From positions 19,732 through 83,731 of the forward strand of contig NZ_PDHM01000018.1 in NCBI RefSeq assembly GCF_002573715.1: 64,000 nt of DNA, given 5' to 3'. The notes below the pieces were generated by a model, which made no database searches, was not told where the DNA came from, and was given only the letters and a program-made list of their open reading frames with translations. The translations under genes and the position numbers were made by a program. Source of the stretch: Paenibacillus sp. EZ-K15. GTDB taxonomy: Bacteria; Bacillota; Bacilli; Paenibacillales; Paenibacillaceae. Every line of letters starts with the position of its first letter. Within the stretch, counting starts at the first letter, position 1. Positions 44,101 to 51,261 of the stretch are shown piece after piece.

Positions 44101-45129
44101 AACCGCATCGGTCGCTTCGGCATCTTCCATTAGCAGAGGCAGCAGCGGTTCTTCCTCGATTAATTGGGCAGCGGATAAGATCACCACGTATGCCGGCGTC
44201 TCAATCGATTTCTTCCCATGTTCGGAGCGATTATTTTTACGCCGGTACAAGTGAGTGAATATTTCATCGGCAAGCTGATGGGCATTGCTCCGTCGATTCG
44301 CAAGATAGCGGCTGGAACGATCATCATCCCACGTATGAGGGAGCCAGCGCAGCCATTGCCACTCGCTCGCTTCTTTTTCTTCGTAGAAAGCGGCGATCTT
44401 CACTTCATCGGGTGAGTGCCGCACAGCCGTTTGGGCCATCATCACGCGCAGCATATTTAATACGCGGTCTCTTCCGCCTACGATCCCTATGACCTTGGAT
44501 TCGAATAACGGCAGCGCAATCGATGCATCGTCGACGGACTGAAATTCGGAAGTCAGCAATTCGGCTGCTTCGATCAAAGGATCCTTGTCATACCCATCTG
44601 CGCGGGGAGGCTTAACGTTAATGTAGAACGGAACCTCTCCCTTGCCCACGCAAATCTCCAGAAAATCCTTATCTTCCGGAGAACGTTCCCACAAGCTGCT
44701 GCTCCGGTTCTTCACAACGTTGTAGCACACGTCCGGATCGCCATGGATATCAAACAGAATGTGTACCTGATCCTCCTGCCGCTCCTTAAGCTCTTCCCGG
44801 TGCAGGTCAAGCTGTGCACGGTACTTCTGATTTCGTTCAGCCAGCTTCTTCTGATAAGTCTTCTTGTTGCTTAAATACATGAAGAACGGCAGCGTGTAGG
44901 AAGTCAGCATCATAAAGATGGAGAGTATCATGTAGTTGCTCCCCATTTTGCCGTTCGCGCTCATATAGAAATAGAAACCAACCATCGCAGCCGTCATAAT
45001 AATCGGAATAATGATGGCAATCATCGAAAACGACGGTTTGCTTGGCTCGGACGGCGGTCTCAGAATCTCCATGTCTTCATTCGGTAAAGCCGGTCTAATA
45101 CGCGGCGAACGTTGGTACAACACGTTCAT
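41152..45129 (-). CDS. essC: Type VII secretion ATPase EssC/YukB, lacking N-terminal FHA domains
   Basis: A 1325-residue FtsK/SpoIIIE-type motor. Two membrane helices lie at about 33-88. Three P-loop ATPase domains follow: Walker A G-T-T-G-S-G-K-S-E (about 480) with Walker B V-I-I-I-D-E-F; G-M-P-G-L-G-K-T-T (about 823) with Walker B V-V-V-I-D-G, lacking the glutamate; and S-P-M-E-G-G-K-T-S (about 1106) with L-L-M-I-D-D. Only the first domain keeps a canonical catalytic Glu. Staphylococcal EssC (about 1480) and YukB begin with two FHA domains, which are absent here. The ATG follows AGGAGGAAG. It powers export of WXG100 proteins. Confidence 0.95.
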   Translation of the reverse strand: MNVLYQRSPRIRPALPNEDMEILRPPSEPSKPSFSMIAIIIPIIMTAAMVGFYFYMSANGKMGSNYMILSIFMMLTSYTLPFFMYLSNKKTYQKKLAERNQKYRAQLDLHREELKERQEDQVHILFDIHGDPDVCYNVVKNRSSSLWERSPEDKDFLEICVGKGEVPFYINVKPPRADGYDKDPLIEAAELLTSEFQSVDDASIALPLFESKVIGIVGGRDRVLNMLRVMMAQTAVRHSPDEVKIAAFYEEKEASEWQWLRWLPHTWDDDRSSRYLANRRSNAHQLADEIFTHLYRRKNNRSEHGKKSIETPAYVVILSAAQLIEEEPLLPLLMEDAEATDAVTIILSDRKESLPMHCQLIVEVDRDQAAYTIKKADGTVSKQTFQSHHISRDQIEALARYMAPIRLKRSSASDIPSVLALFEMMDIQKINDLDVHRRWQQNRYPDSLPVPMGVRAGGKKINLNLHDKIERQGHGPHGLIAGTTGSGKSEVIQSIVASLASEFHPHDLAFMLIDYKGGGMSNTFVNLPHVVGTITNLDNNLIERAKVSLKAELVRRQKILNDAGNLQHIDEYYKLLRNRHGEPLPHLVIIIDEFAQLKKDQPEFMDELISIAAIGRTLGVHLILATQKPAGVVDDKIWSNSRFRICLRVQSEGDSRDMLKIPNAAWINKPGRGYFQVGSDEVFEEMQFAWSGAPYIEEKDTPGAVVIREVRINGKSEPLLASNPSLGAHLEVPKQLQVFIDHVADVAKEQGIERLQGPWLPPLPESLDLESIPSGTKLQKQDLFSDLALVSYVGMVDDLPNQCQKPLMLNLEQGHWAVYGMPGLGKTTFIQTMLMSLVNRYAPDFWHGYIVDMGRMMRDFAGLPHIGGVMMAEEEDRIKRLFRFLTKTAATRKDMIAEAGVKTVASYRRGNTGPVPQLVVVIDGYLNFRNSYPDENDMLEYLLREGGSLGITFVITANRISDMFEKVRSNISQAVSYELADPADYYYAVGRPTRVPSQLPPGRGLVKGQVPPLEFQTALPASGQEEGDRSAALRDMIRTHRAAWHGEEAPRIESLPDKIPLHQLLKVQKPYESAGMVKYRVPVGVATDDLTPFAINLEDGPHFIVASPMEGGKTSFLLSWMLSLAYHTSPDELEIYTVDTRYGSSGLSRMNHLPHVRGHAENEEDLAPLISGLYERVQTRSKDSEDPTILLMIDDADVLSKQLSDFTLKDQLSAIVRQGRDRRVHVVIAGVPADFPTYGVDWFTDIKAAQNGFLFGTLDSNDLSFFRIPFSESANSPGGLKILPPGQGYYVKRKFSRIKGAVPFDDEWNAQRWVTEIRDRWHVVV

Positions 45130-45218
45130 ATGTCACTTCCTCCTAATCCAGAGCGTCTGAAATGTACAATTATGTATTTTGCTGTTTCAATCAAAACCAA
45201 AGGGTTATTTACCCAATC

Positions 45219-45530
45219 TCAGCTTTCTTGAAACAACAATCTTCTGCCATAGACAGGAGCTTCCTCGGTGGTTGTTGAGAATGCCCGCTGTAAACGGATA
45301 TAGGAGCCTTCTCTAAGTCCTTCTTCAACCAGGTTAGAATGGCCCCCTACCGTAAACCACAAGCCTTCCGGGAACTTTGCTTCCAATATATATTGAATCC
45401 CTTCACCCGAGGGTTCACGAAAAAGACGTAGCCCCAGCAGCTCATTCAACCGTTCAATGGAGCACTCATCGGGTACGTCGATATCAAACCAATCATCTTC
45501 ATTTCGCCCGCTGATCACGGTGAGTATCAT
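45219..45530 (-). CDS. esaB: YukD/EsaB-like ubiquitin-fold protein
   Basis: A 103-residue small protein of the YukD family: M-I-L-T-V-I-S-G-R, D-I-D-V-P-D-E-C-S-I-E-R-L-N-E-L-L and a beta-rich C-terminus ending in Y-I-R-L-Q-R-A. The ubiquitin-like proteins of this family are conserved T7SS components. The ATG at 45530 (MILTVISG) is preferred over 45551. First gene of the locus, 90 nt before essC. Confidence 0.75.
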   Translation of the reverse strand: MILTVISGRNEDDWFDIDVPDECSIERLNELLGLRLFREPSGEGIQYILEAKFPEGLWFTVGGHSNLVEEGLREGSYIRLQRAFSTTTEEAPVYGRRLLFQES

Positions 45531-45633
45531 CTGGTTAACCTGCCTTTCCAAAAATGGTAATCCTTATGTTTATTCCATATGCAAAGTCCAATCACCTATT
45601 TCAATAGTTGCAAAAAATAGTTACATTATTGTA

Positions 45634-45663
45634 ATAATATCATCCCAGGGTCAGTTCTGTCAA
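45634..45663 (-). promoter_or_regulatory. Sigma-A promoter of the type VII locus
   Basis: On the minus strand TTGACA (plus 45658-45663) and TATTAT (plus 45634-45639) are 18 nt apart, 104 nt before the esaB start. Immediately downstream an inverted repeat, TTACA/TGTAA (45621-45634), overlaps the start region and could be an operator. Confidence 0.6.
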
Positions 45664-45706
45664 TTTGTGTCATATTTCCTATTTCCTATTTTTCACGCGG
45701 CTTTGT

Positions 45707-45722
45707 TAGTCCCGAGGGACTA
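45707..45722. promoter_or_regulatory. 16-bp inverted repeat in the T7SS promoter region
   Basis: TAGTCCC-GA-GGGACTA has perfect 7-bp arms with a 2-nt centre. It lies 44 nt upstream of the esaB -35 and on the far side of the start of the divergent 79-aa gene. It may be a regulator site or a small hairpin. Confidence 0.35.
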
Positions 45723-45895
45723 TTTATGTATTGATTATAGGTTAAATCCGGGTTTGTAGTCGGGAAAATATCGTCGTTCACAAAAATGTCACGCTCAGAA
45801 AAATGATGCTGATTAATTCTATGAATTTAAGGTTATTTTAAGATTGGTAATTTATAATGCAAATATCATGAAAAATCTTTCGTGAGGTGATTGAT

Positions 45896-46135
45896 ATGAA
45901 AACACTAATCATGTTCCAAAATAAGCCGGTTCCCGTGTACTTTACAACGGATAGCAAGCAGCCGGTACAGAAGGTACTAAAACTGCTAACCAGCGCGCTT
46001 GACCATAAAATTCAAACCGGTAAAAACGCGCTGCAAAAATGCCTCAATTCCCTGATCAGCATTGAAATCGAGGGATCCGAGGCAATTCTTCACAGCAAAA
46101 GCGAAAACGACTCTCTTGCGCTATCTCTCTTTTAA
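45896..46135 (+). CDS. Hypothetical protein, 79 aa
   Basis: An ATG at 45896 after GTGAGGTGA gives 79 residues, start M-K-T-L-I-M-F-Q-N-K-P-V. No signal peptide or membrane segment, no recognised family. It is divergent from the type VII locus, with a TATAAT at 45853-45858. A short terminator-like stem follows. Confidence 0.6.
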   Translation: MKTLIMFQNKPVPVYFTTDSKQPVQKVLKLLTSALDHKIQTGKNALQKCLNSLISIEIEGSEAILHSKSENDSLALSLF

Positions 46136-46155
46136 AGAGGGATAGCCCTTTTTTT
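46133..46155 (+). terminator. Short terminator after the 79-aa ORF
   Basis: AGGG (about 46138) pairs with GCCCT followed by seven T residues. The stem is only 4-5 bp, so it is weak. Confidence 0.4.
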
Positions 46156-46166
46156 GTTTAACATCA

Positions 46167-46301
46167 TTATAACCCGTAATGGCGATCCTCGGCTATCTGC
46201 GCTCTCTGAATTCGGATTTGAAACAATTTTACGAGATTTCTCCGCGTTGTGATCTCCTGGCATCTGTCCAATTTTTTTAATATAAACCGATCGATAGACA
46301 T
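46167..46301 (-). CDS. Possible basic peptide, 44 aa
   Basis: A minus-strand ATG at 46301 with GGAGGG 9 nt upstream opens a 44-codon frame ending in TAA. It starts M-S-I-D-R-F-I-L-K-K-L-D-R-C and is rich in Arg, Lys and Leu, with one Cys. No family recognised. The strong site and the absence of alternative genes support it, but length is marginal. Confidence 0.35.
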   Translation of the reverse strand: MSIDRFILKKLDRCQEITTRRNLVKLFQIRIQRAQIAEDRHYGL

Positions 46302-46575
46302 ACTGTTCATCCCTCCATTCTTCTTTTGGAAAAACGGCCCTAGGTTCTGATAACTTCTATTAACCGTGCCTTTTCAAGATTAAACGAGACTTTCTTTCGT
46401 TTAACAAAGCTTCTTATGATTCGACGATATTCTGGCAACAACCCATTTTATAATCAGTATCTTGCATTAATCAGTACTAAGTGATATCTTATTCATAAAC
46501 CACTACTGAATATTAATTACTACCTCATGTTTACAGCATGAACATGGACTTATGAAAGGAGGTATCATCTGCCGC

Positions 46576-46905
46576 ATGAATGTCAGTATTCAATTCAAAA
46601 AAGGCGTTCTTGAACTCTGCGTGCTTGTGTTAATCCATCGCAAGGACCAGTATGGCTACGAGTTGGCTCAAGCGGTATCGAGGCATATTGAGGTAGCCGA
46701 AGGGGCGTTGTACCCTCTCCTTCGCCGACTTGTTAATGAAGGCTATTGTACGACGTACCTCCAGGAATCGACCGAGGGTCCGCCCCGTAAATATTATAAG
46801 CTGACGCCCAGCGGAGTGATTTATATGAGAGCCTTGGTAAAGGAATGGCAAGCTTTTGTGGGCAATGTGACCAATCTGATAGAGGAAGGAAATTTGTATG
46901 ACTAA
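46576..46905 (+). CDS. PadR family transcriptional regulator
   Basis: A 109-residue winged-helix repressor: L-C-V-L-V-L-I-H-R-K-D-Q-Y-G-Y-E-L, then V-A-E-G-A-L-Y-P-L-L-R-R-L, then K-Y-Y-K-L-T-P-S-G. The ribosome site AAAGGAGG lies about 13 nt before the ATG at 46576; an upstream ATG at 46552 lies inside the site. It overlaps the next gene by 8 nt and presumably autoregulates the operon. Confidence 0.85.
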   Translation: MNVSIQFKKGVLELCVLVLIHRKDQYGYELAQAVSRHIEVAEGALYPLLRRLVNEGYCTTYLQESTEGPPRKYYKLTPSGVIYMRALVKEWQAFVGNVTNLIEEGNLYD

Positions 46906-47458
46906 AAAACAGTTTATTTCAATTTTGGAATCGCGTCTTGCCGCGCTTCCTCCCGACGAACGGCGGGAATTCATTCATGATGTGGCGTCCCATTTTGTCA
47001 TTGGCATGCAGAATGGACGAACCGAAGAGGAAATCGCCCGTGAACTGGGAGATCCTTTTGAAATGGCTAAGGAAGCGTTAGGCGACCGGTATGTGGATAT
47101 GGATATGCCTGTTCCGGCAGCGATCCGAAGACCGTCTTCTTTTGGAAAATATGCGTTAGGAGTCGGTTTGTTCTTCTGTGCATTGGTGACAGTCCCCTTC
47201 CTTGCAGCATTATGGTCCGGAGGGGTCGCCATTGCTCTGGGAGCCCTGGCAACCTTGCTGAGCCCAGTGCTCGTTCTGCTTGACTATATCATAAACGGAA
47301 CGTTTTATCCGGCCAAATTATTCTTATCCATCTCTTTGATCGGAATCGGCATCTTCCTCGGATATGCCACACGCTCAGCCATGGTTGGATTGTTATCGTT
47401 AACCTTGAGGTACTCCAGATGGAATACGCGTTTGTTGAAGGGACGTGACGCACAGTGA
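46898..47458 (+). CDS. HAAS (DUF1700) domain membrane protein
   Basis: A 186-residue protein. The N-terminal HAAS domain (M-T-K-K-Q-F-I-S-I-L-E-S-R-L, E-E-I-A-R-E-L-G-D-P) is followed by hydrophobic helices at about 85-160. Found next to PadR and DUF4097 genes in many Bacillota; thought to sense or signal envelope state. Overlaps PadR upstream and DUF4097 downstream. Confidence 0.82.
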   Translation: MTKKQFISILESRLAALPPDERREFIHDVASHFVIGMQNGRTEEEIARELGDPFEMAKEALGDRYVDMDMPVPAAIRRPSSFGKYALGVGLFFCALVTVPFLAALWSGGVAIALGALATLLSPVLVLLDYIINGTFYPAKLFLSISLIGIGIFLGYATRSAMVGLLSLTLRYSRWNTRLLKGRDAQ

Positions 47459-48303
47459 ACAGAAAATGGTTGTTCAGTTTAGCAATCGCACTTATATTGG
47501 TAGGAATCATCGGCATGGCTGCGAACAAGTTTAAATTCGGTGAAGAGCTTGTCAGCTATCAGAATCGATGGGATCTTCATGATGCCGTAAATTTGAAGAA
47601 ATTAACTATTGCCAGCAATATTAATATCAGCTTCGCGTTTGAGGACAGCGGCGATTCGAACGGATATATCGCGTTTGACGGCAAATTAAAACCGGAGCAT
47701 GTCGATATTCTTAAAAACTTTAATCCATCAGGCCCTGAGGTGAAATTAGATCTGACTACACCTTCCACTTTCCAGTTGATGAGTGTGGACTTTCGTTCAC
47801 CGAAAGGAAAACTGACCATTGTCCTTCCATCAAGCACAAAACTCGACGAACTCGATTTATCGACGCTCTCAGACAATATCCAGGTAAGCGGAGCTTCCTC
47901 CAAGATGATTGACATCTCCGTGAAGTCAGGCGACATTAACATGAGCGGAATACAAGCCGAGCAGTTAAGCGTTGAGAACATTTCAGGAAGTATTCGCGGT
48001 TCTGACATCCGGGCATCCACCCAACTGGTCAATCATTCGGGAAATGTCGTGCTGAAAAATATGGAAGGTCCCGTCGACGTTGAGGTCACTTCCGGTAACG
48101 TAAACGTGGGATTGCTTGGCGTTTCATCGGTTAATATCCTGTGCAGATCCGGCAATGTGAAAGTGCAGCCTGACCCGTCATTCCGGGGATTCTATGACCT
48201 TAAGACATTATCGGGAGACGTTTCAGCGCCAGAGTCACTGAAAGAAACAACCGATACCATCCAAGTGGAAACCTACTCCGGAAATATCGATATCGTACAT
48301 TAA
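47455..48303 (+). CDS. DUF4097 family beta-strand repeat protein (LiaG-like)
   Basis: A 282-residue protein with one N-terminal membrane helix (L-F-S-L-A-I-A-L-I-L-V-G-I-I-G), then regular short beta-helix repeats with S-G-[DN]-I/V motifs (S-G-D-I-N-M-S-G, T-S-G-N-V-N-V, Y-S-G-N-I-D-I). LiaG-like members lie outside the membrane in envelope-stress operons. GTG start with overlap to the HAAS gene. No terminator was found. Confidence 0.85.
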   Translation: MNRKWLFSLAIALILVGIIGMAANKFKFGEELVSYQNRWDLHDAVNLKKLTIASNINISFAFEDSGDSNGYIAFDGKLKPEHVDILKNFNPSGPEVKLDLTTPSTFQLMSVDFRSPKGKLTIVLPSSTKLDELDLSTLSDNIQVSGASSKMIDISVKSGDINMSGIQAEQLSVENISGSIRGSDIRASTQLVNHSGNVVLKNMEGPVDVEVTSGNVNVGLLGVSSVNILCRSGNVKVQPDPSFRGFYDLKTLSGDVSAPESLKETTDTIQVETYSGNIDIVH

Positions 48304-48310
48304 GACGTTG

Positions 48311-48353
48311 TTGACAAACGATAGAAATGAAATATACTATACTTTATAAAGTA
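48311..48353 (+). promoter_or_regulatory. azoR promoter with palindromic operator
   Basis: TTGACA (48311-48316), 16-nt spacer, TATACT (48333-48338). A perfect 14-bp palindrome, TACTTTATAAAGTA (48340-48353), covers the start site. This position fits repression by a HxlR/MarR-type quinone or electrophile sensor, as with YodB at azoR1 in Bacillus; the exact regulator is unknown. Confidence 0.6.
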
Positions 48354-48381
48354 AACTACACAACAAGGAGAGTTTTCATAC

Positions 48382-49008
48382 ATGTCTAATGTACTATTCA
48401 TCAAAGCAAACAACAGAGCCATCGAACAATCGGTAAGCGTAAAAATGTACCATGCGTTTTTGGAATCCTTCAAAGCAAGTCATCCGGAAGACCAAATCAC
48501 AGAGCTTGACCTTTTTGCAGAGAATCTTCCTTATTATGACGGCACAGCCATCAACGGTATGTTCAAAGCTGCCCAAGGATTGGAATCTACCCCCGAAGAG
48601 CAGGCTGCTGCGGCGAATGTAAGCAAATATCTTGACCAGTTTCTTGCTGCAGACAAAATCGTGCTTGCTTTCCCATTGTGGAACATGACCGTACCTGCCG
48701 TTCTTCACACCTATATCGACTACCTGAACCAAGCAGGCAAAACGTTCAAATATACGCCGCAAGGCGTTGTAGGTCTGGTGACAGGCAAAAAAGTCGTCAT
48801 CCTGAATGCTCGTGGCGGTAACTATTCCGAGGGACCTATGGCCGCGGCTGAGATGGCAGTTAACTTCGTAATGGGTAATCTTCGTCAATGGGGCGTGCAA
48901 GATATCGAAACCCTCATCATCGAAGGCCACAACCAATTCCCTGACGAAGCGGAAATGATCGTTCAGAACGGTCTCGAGCTCGTTAAAAAGGCTGCTGCCG
49001 GTTTCTAA
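48382..49008 (+). CDS. azoR: FMN-dependent NADH-azoreductase
   Basis: A 208-residue flavodoxin-like quinone/azo reductase. Motifs: S-V-K-M-Y-H-A-F near the flavin phosphate, F-P-L-W-N-M-T-V-P-A and A-R-G-G-N-Y-S. It reduces quinones and azo compounds with NADH. ATG follows AAGGAGAG. The own promoter and palindrome make it a single-gene unit ending at the 49053 terminator. Confidence 0.93.
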   Translation: MSNVLFIKANNRAIEQSVSVKMYHAFLESFKASHPEDQITELDLFAENLPYYDGTAINGMFKAAQGLESTPEEQAAAANVSKYLDQFLAADKIVLAFPLWNMTVPAVLHTYIDYLNQAGKTFKYTPQGVVGLVTGKKVVILNARGGNYSEGPMAAAEMAVNFVMGNLRQWGVQDIETLIIEGHNQFPDEAEMIVQNGLELVKKAAAGF

Positions 49009-49052
49009 TCGAACTTTTACCTATTCCTATTAATACAACGGATAGTTAATAC

Positions 49053-49096
49053 AAAAAGCCACCTTCCACTGCTCAGGCAGTAAAAGGTGGCTTTTG
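49053..49096. terminator. Bidirectional terminator between azoR and the DUF2087 gene
   Basis: AAAAGCCACCTT pairs with AAGGTGGCTTTT (12 bp), flanked by A/T tracts. Confidence 0.85.
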
Positions 49097-49107
49097 TGTA
49101 ATCCCGT

Positions 49108-49416
49108 TTAAACCTTTTCCCATTGGGTCCATAACTCGCGCGGGTTACGTGTATAGATTTCATGATAACGGCTCATATATTGATGAATGATAAATTCCCG
49201 CCGAATGGTCGCATAATCCGCATGATAACGCTTGATAAACGCATTGATGTCCTTTTCCGGATATTCTTTCCCTGCTTCAAGCTGCTCTACCAGATATTCC
49301 AATATGACGAGTTTCTTTTTGTACTGGGCCGGAATGGAACGCAGCGTTCCGTCTTTCGTTATAAAATTCCGGAGAACGGATGCCTTATAGGCTTCACTTG
49401 CAGTTGGTTCCATCAT
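49108..49416 (-). CDS. DUF2087 domain-containing protein
   Basis: A 102-residue protein of the DUF2087 family: F-I-T-K-D-G-T-L-R-S-I-P-A-Q-Y-K-K-K, Y-P-E-K-D-I-N-A-F-I, and D-Y-A-T-I-R-R-E-F-I near the end. Related domains occur in ArsR-like regulators; here it stands without a HTH. The ATG follows GGGAGGAAG. It is probably a nucleic-acid or regulatory protein. Confidence 0.8.
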   Translation of the reverse strand: MMEPTASEAYKASVLRNFITKDGTLRSIPAQYKKKLVILEYLVEQLEAGKEYPEKDINAFIKRYHADYATIRREFIIHQYMSRYHEIYTRNPRELWTQWEKV

Positions 49417-49597
49417 GATGTTCTTCCTCCCTTTGAATTATAAATTTCACGATCACCTAATTTAATATTTATCTAATTAGATGATAATCAAATTTGAAAT
49501 GTTTGTCAATCCCGTCAAATCTGGATTTATCCTTTTATTTGCTGTAGGATTATTATGCAGATCGATAGCGTAAGGTTATTACATAAGGAGGTTCACC

Positions 49598-50575
49598 ATG
49601 CTCGACGTCTTAATTATCGGCGCAGGCCCATGTGGTCTCTCGGCTGCCATTGAATGCCGCAACCGGGGCCTCAGCTGCGAGATCATCGATAAACACAATG
49701 TAGTTCATTCCATTTATCTCTATCCAACGCATATGCAGTTTTTCAGTACGGCTGAAATGCTTGAAATCGGAGAAGTTCCGTTCGCGATATCGAATGATAA
49801 ACCGTTTCGGCACGAGGCACTGGCTTATTATCGCAGAGTTGCCAGACACTTTAATCTGAAGATCTCCCCATACGAAGAAGCTCTCACCATAACCAAGCAG
49901 CCTGACGGCAGCTTTCGGGTAAAGACCCAGCGCCGCGGCGGTGTAGAGTCCATACGAGAAGCCAAACACGTAGTCATTGCTACGGGTTATTTTGATCATC
50001 CGAATTATATTGGCATTCCTGGAGAAGACTTGGAGAAAGTCACCCATTACTTCCGGGAAGCCCATCCCTATGCTGGAATGAAGACCGCGATCATCGGCGG
50101 CAGTAATTCGGCTGTGGATGCTGCCATGGAGCTCATCCGTGTCGGAGCCGAGGTCACGATGGTATATCGGGGTGAGGAAGTTTCACAGAACATCAAACCT
50201 TGGGTACGTCCTCTGTTCGATAGTATGGTGCAAAAGGGACATATCCAGCTTCACCTGAACTCGCGTGTCGTACAAATCGCAGAGTCTTCCATTACCGTTC
50301 TTTCGAATCAAGGCCAGGAAACAATCATTGAAAATGATTTTGTACTGGCATTGACCGGATTCCGTCCTGATCGCAAATTGCTTGCCTCCTCCGGCGTTGA
50401 ACTGGATGAAGACATGGAGAAGCCGCTCTATAATCCGGATACGATGGAGACCAATGTTTCGGGACTCTATGTCGCTGGTGTCATTGCATCCGGTCGTAAT
50501 GCCAATGAGGTGTTTATTGAGTCAGGGAGACTACACGGTCGTTTGATTGCCGAGCACTTGGTCTCGAACGCTTAA
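49598..50575 (+). CDS. bdr: YpdA family bacillithiol disulfide reductase
   Basis: A 325-residue NADPH-dependent flavoprotein. N-terminal FAD motif G-A-G-P-C-G-L, with a single Cys after GAGP as in YpdA, and a second Rossmann motif I-I-G-G-S-N-S-A-V-D. No CxxC, unlike thioredoxin reductase. It recycles oxidised bacillithiol. ATG follows AAGGAGG. It is 20 nt before ytwI. Confidence 0.9.
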   Translation: MLDVLIIGAGPCGLSAAIECRNRGLSCEIIDKHNVVHSIYLYPTHMQFFSTAEMLEIGEVPFAISNDKPFRHEALAYYRRVARHFNLKISPYEEALTITKQPDGSFRVKTQRRGGVESIREAKHVVIATGYFDHPNYIGIPGEDLEKVTHYFREAHPYAGMKTAIIGGSNSAVDAAMELIRVGAEVTMVYRGEEVSQNIKPWVRPLFDSMVQKGHIQLHLNSRVVQIAESSITVLSNQGQETIIENDFVLALTGFRPDRKLLASSGVELDEDMEKPLYNPDTMETNVSGLYVAGVIASGRNANEVFIESGRLHGRLIAEHLVSNA

Positions 50576-50595
50576 CAAAAAAGGAGCGATCCCCC

Positions 50596-51039
50596 ATGGA
50601 CGTAACTTCACTCATCCTGCTGGCTATGGCGGGAATTGGCATTATCAGCAGCAATTCGGCCGTGACGATTGCGATGCTGGCATTGCTTCTCATCCGTGTA
50701 ACCGGCTTTCAGCAAGCATTCCCATGGCTGGAGAAATACGGACTGACGGTCGGCATTATCATTCTCACCATAGGTGTCATGTCACCGCTGGCCAGCGGCA
50801 AAATGAGCCTGCAAACGATCGGCGAATCCTTCCTGAACTGGAAATCGCTTTTGGCCATCGCCGTCGGCATGCTTGTCGCTTATCTGGGCGGTCGTGGTGC
50901 CACGCTGATGGGGAGCAACCCCACCGTGGTTGCCGGTCTTCTCGTTGGCACAGTGCTTGGGGTCGCCCTATTCCGCGGCGTGCCCGTCGGGCCGCTCATC
51001 GCCGCCGGTCTGCTGTCCCTGCTCATCGGTAAATCGTGA
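50596..51039 (+). CDS. ytwI: DUF441 family membrane protein YtwI
   Basis: A 147-residue membrane protein with four hydrophobic segments. G-S-N-P-T-V-V-A-G-L-L-V-G-T and G-V-P-V-G-P-L-I-A-A-G are DUF441 hallmarks. The function is unknown. ATG follows AAAGGAG. It is cotranscribed with bdr and ends at the 51083 terminator. Confidence 0.88.
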   Translation: MDVTSLILLAMAGIGIISSNSAVTIAMLALLLIRVTGFQQAFPWLEKYGLTVGIIILTIGVMSPLASGKMSLQTIGESFLNWKSLLAIAVGMLVAYLGGRGATLMGSNPTVVAGLLVGTVLGVALFRGVPVGPLIAAGLLSLLIGKS

Positions 51040-51082
51040 GGAGCAGAAGAGATGCAACCCTTTTTATAAATAACACAAATAA

Positions 51083-51130
51083 AACAATAACCTCCCTGCC
51101 GGTTCGTGAACGCTTGGGGAGGTTTATTTG
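51083..51130 (+). terminator. Terminator after ytwI
   Basis: AACCTCCC (51089-51096) pairs with GGGGAGGTT (51116-51124), followed by TATTTGTT. Confidence 0.75.
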
Positions 51131-51261
51131 TTCTATATATGAGCCTCTTAACGGACGGATCGTTACCATATATAGTCTATTTTATGGTATGATAGCTATC
51201 GTGTTTTAGCGCTTATTCCCGTAATCCCTTATGAAATATGATGTATCAGGAGGTAACACAC

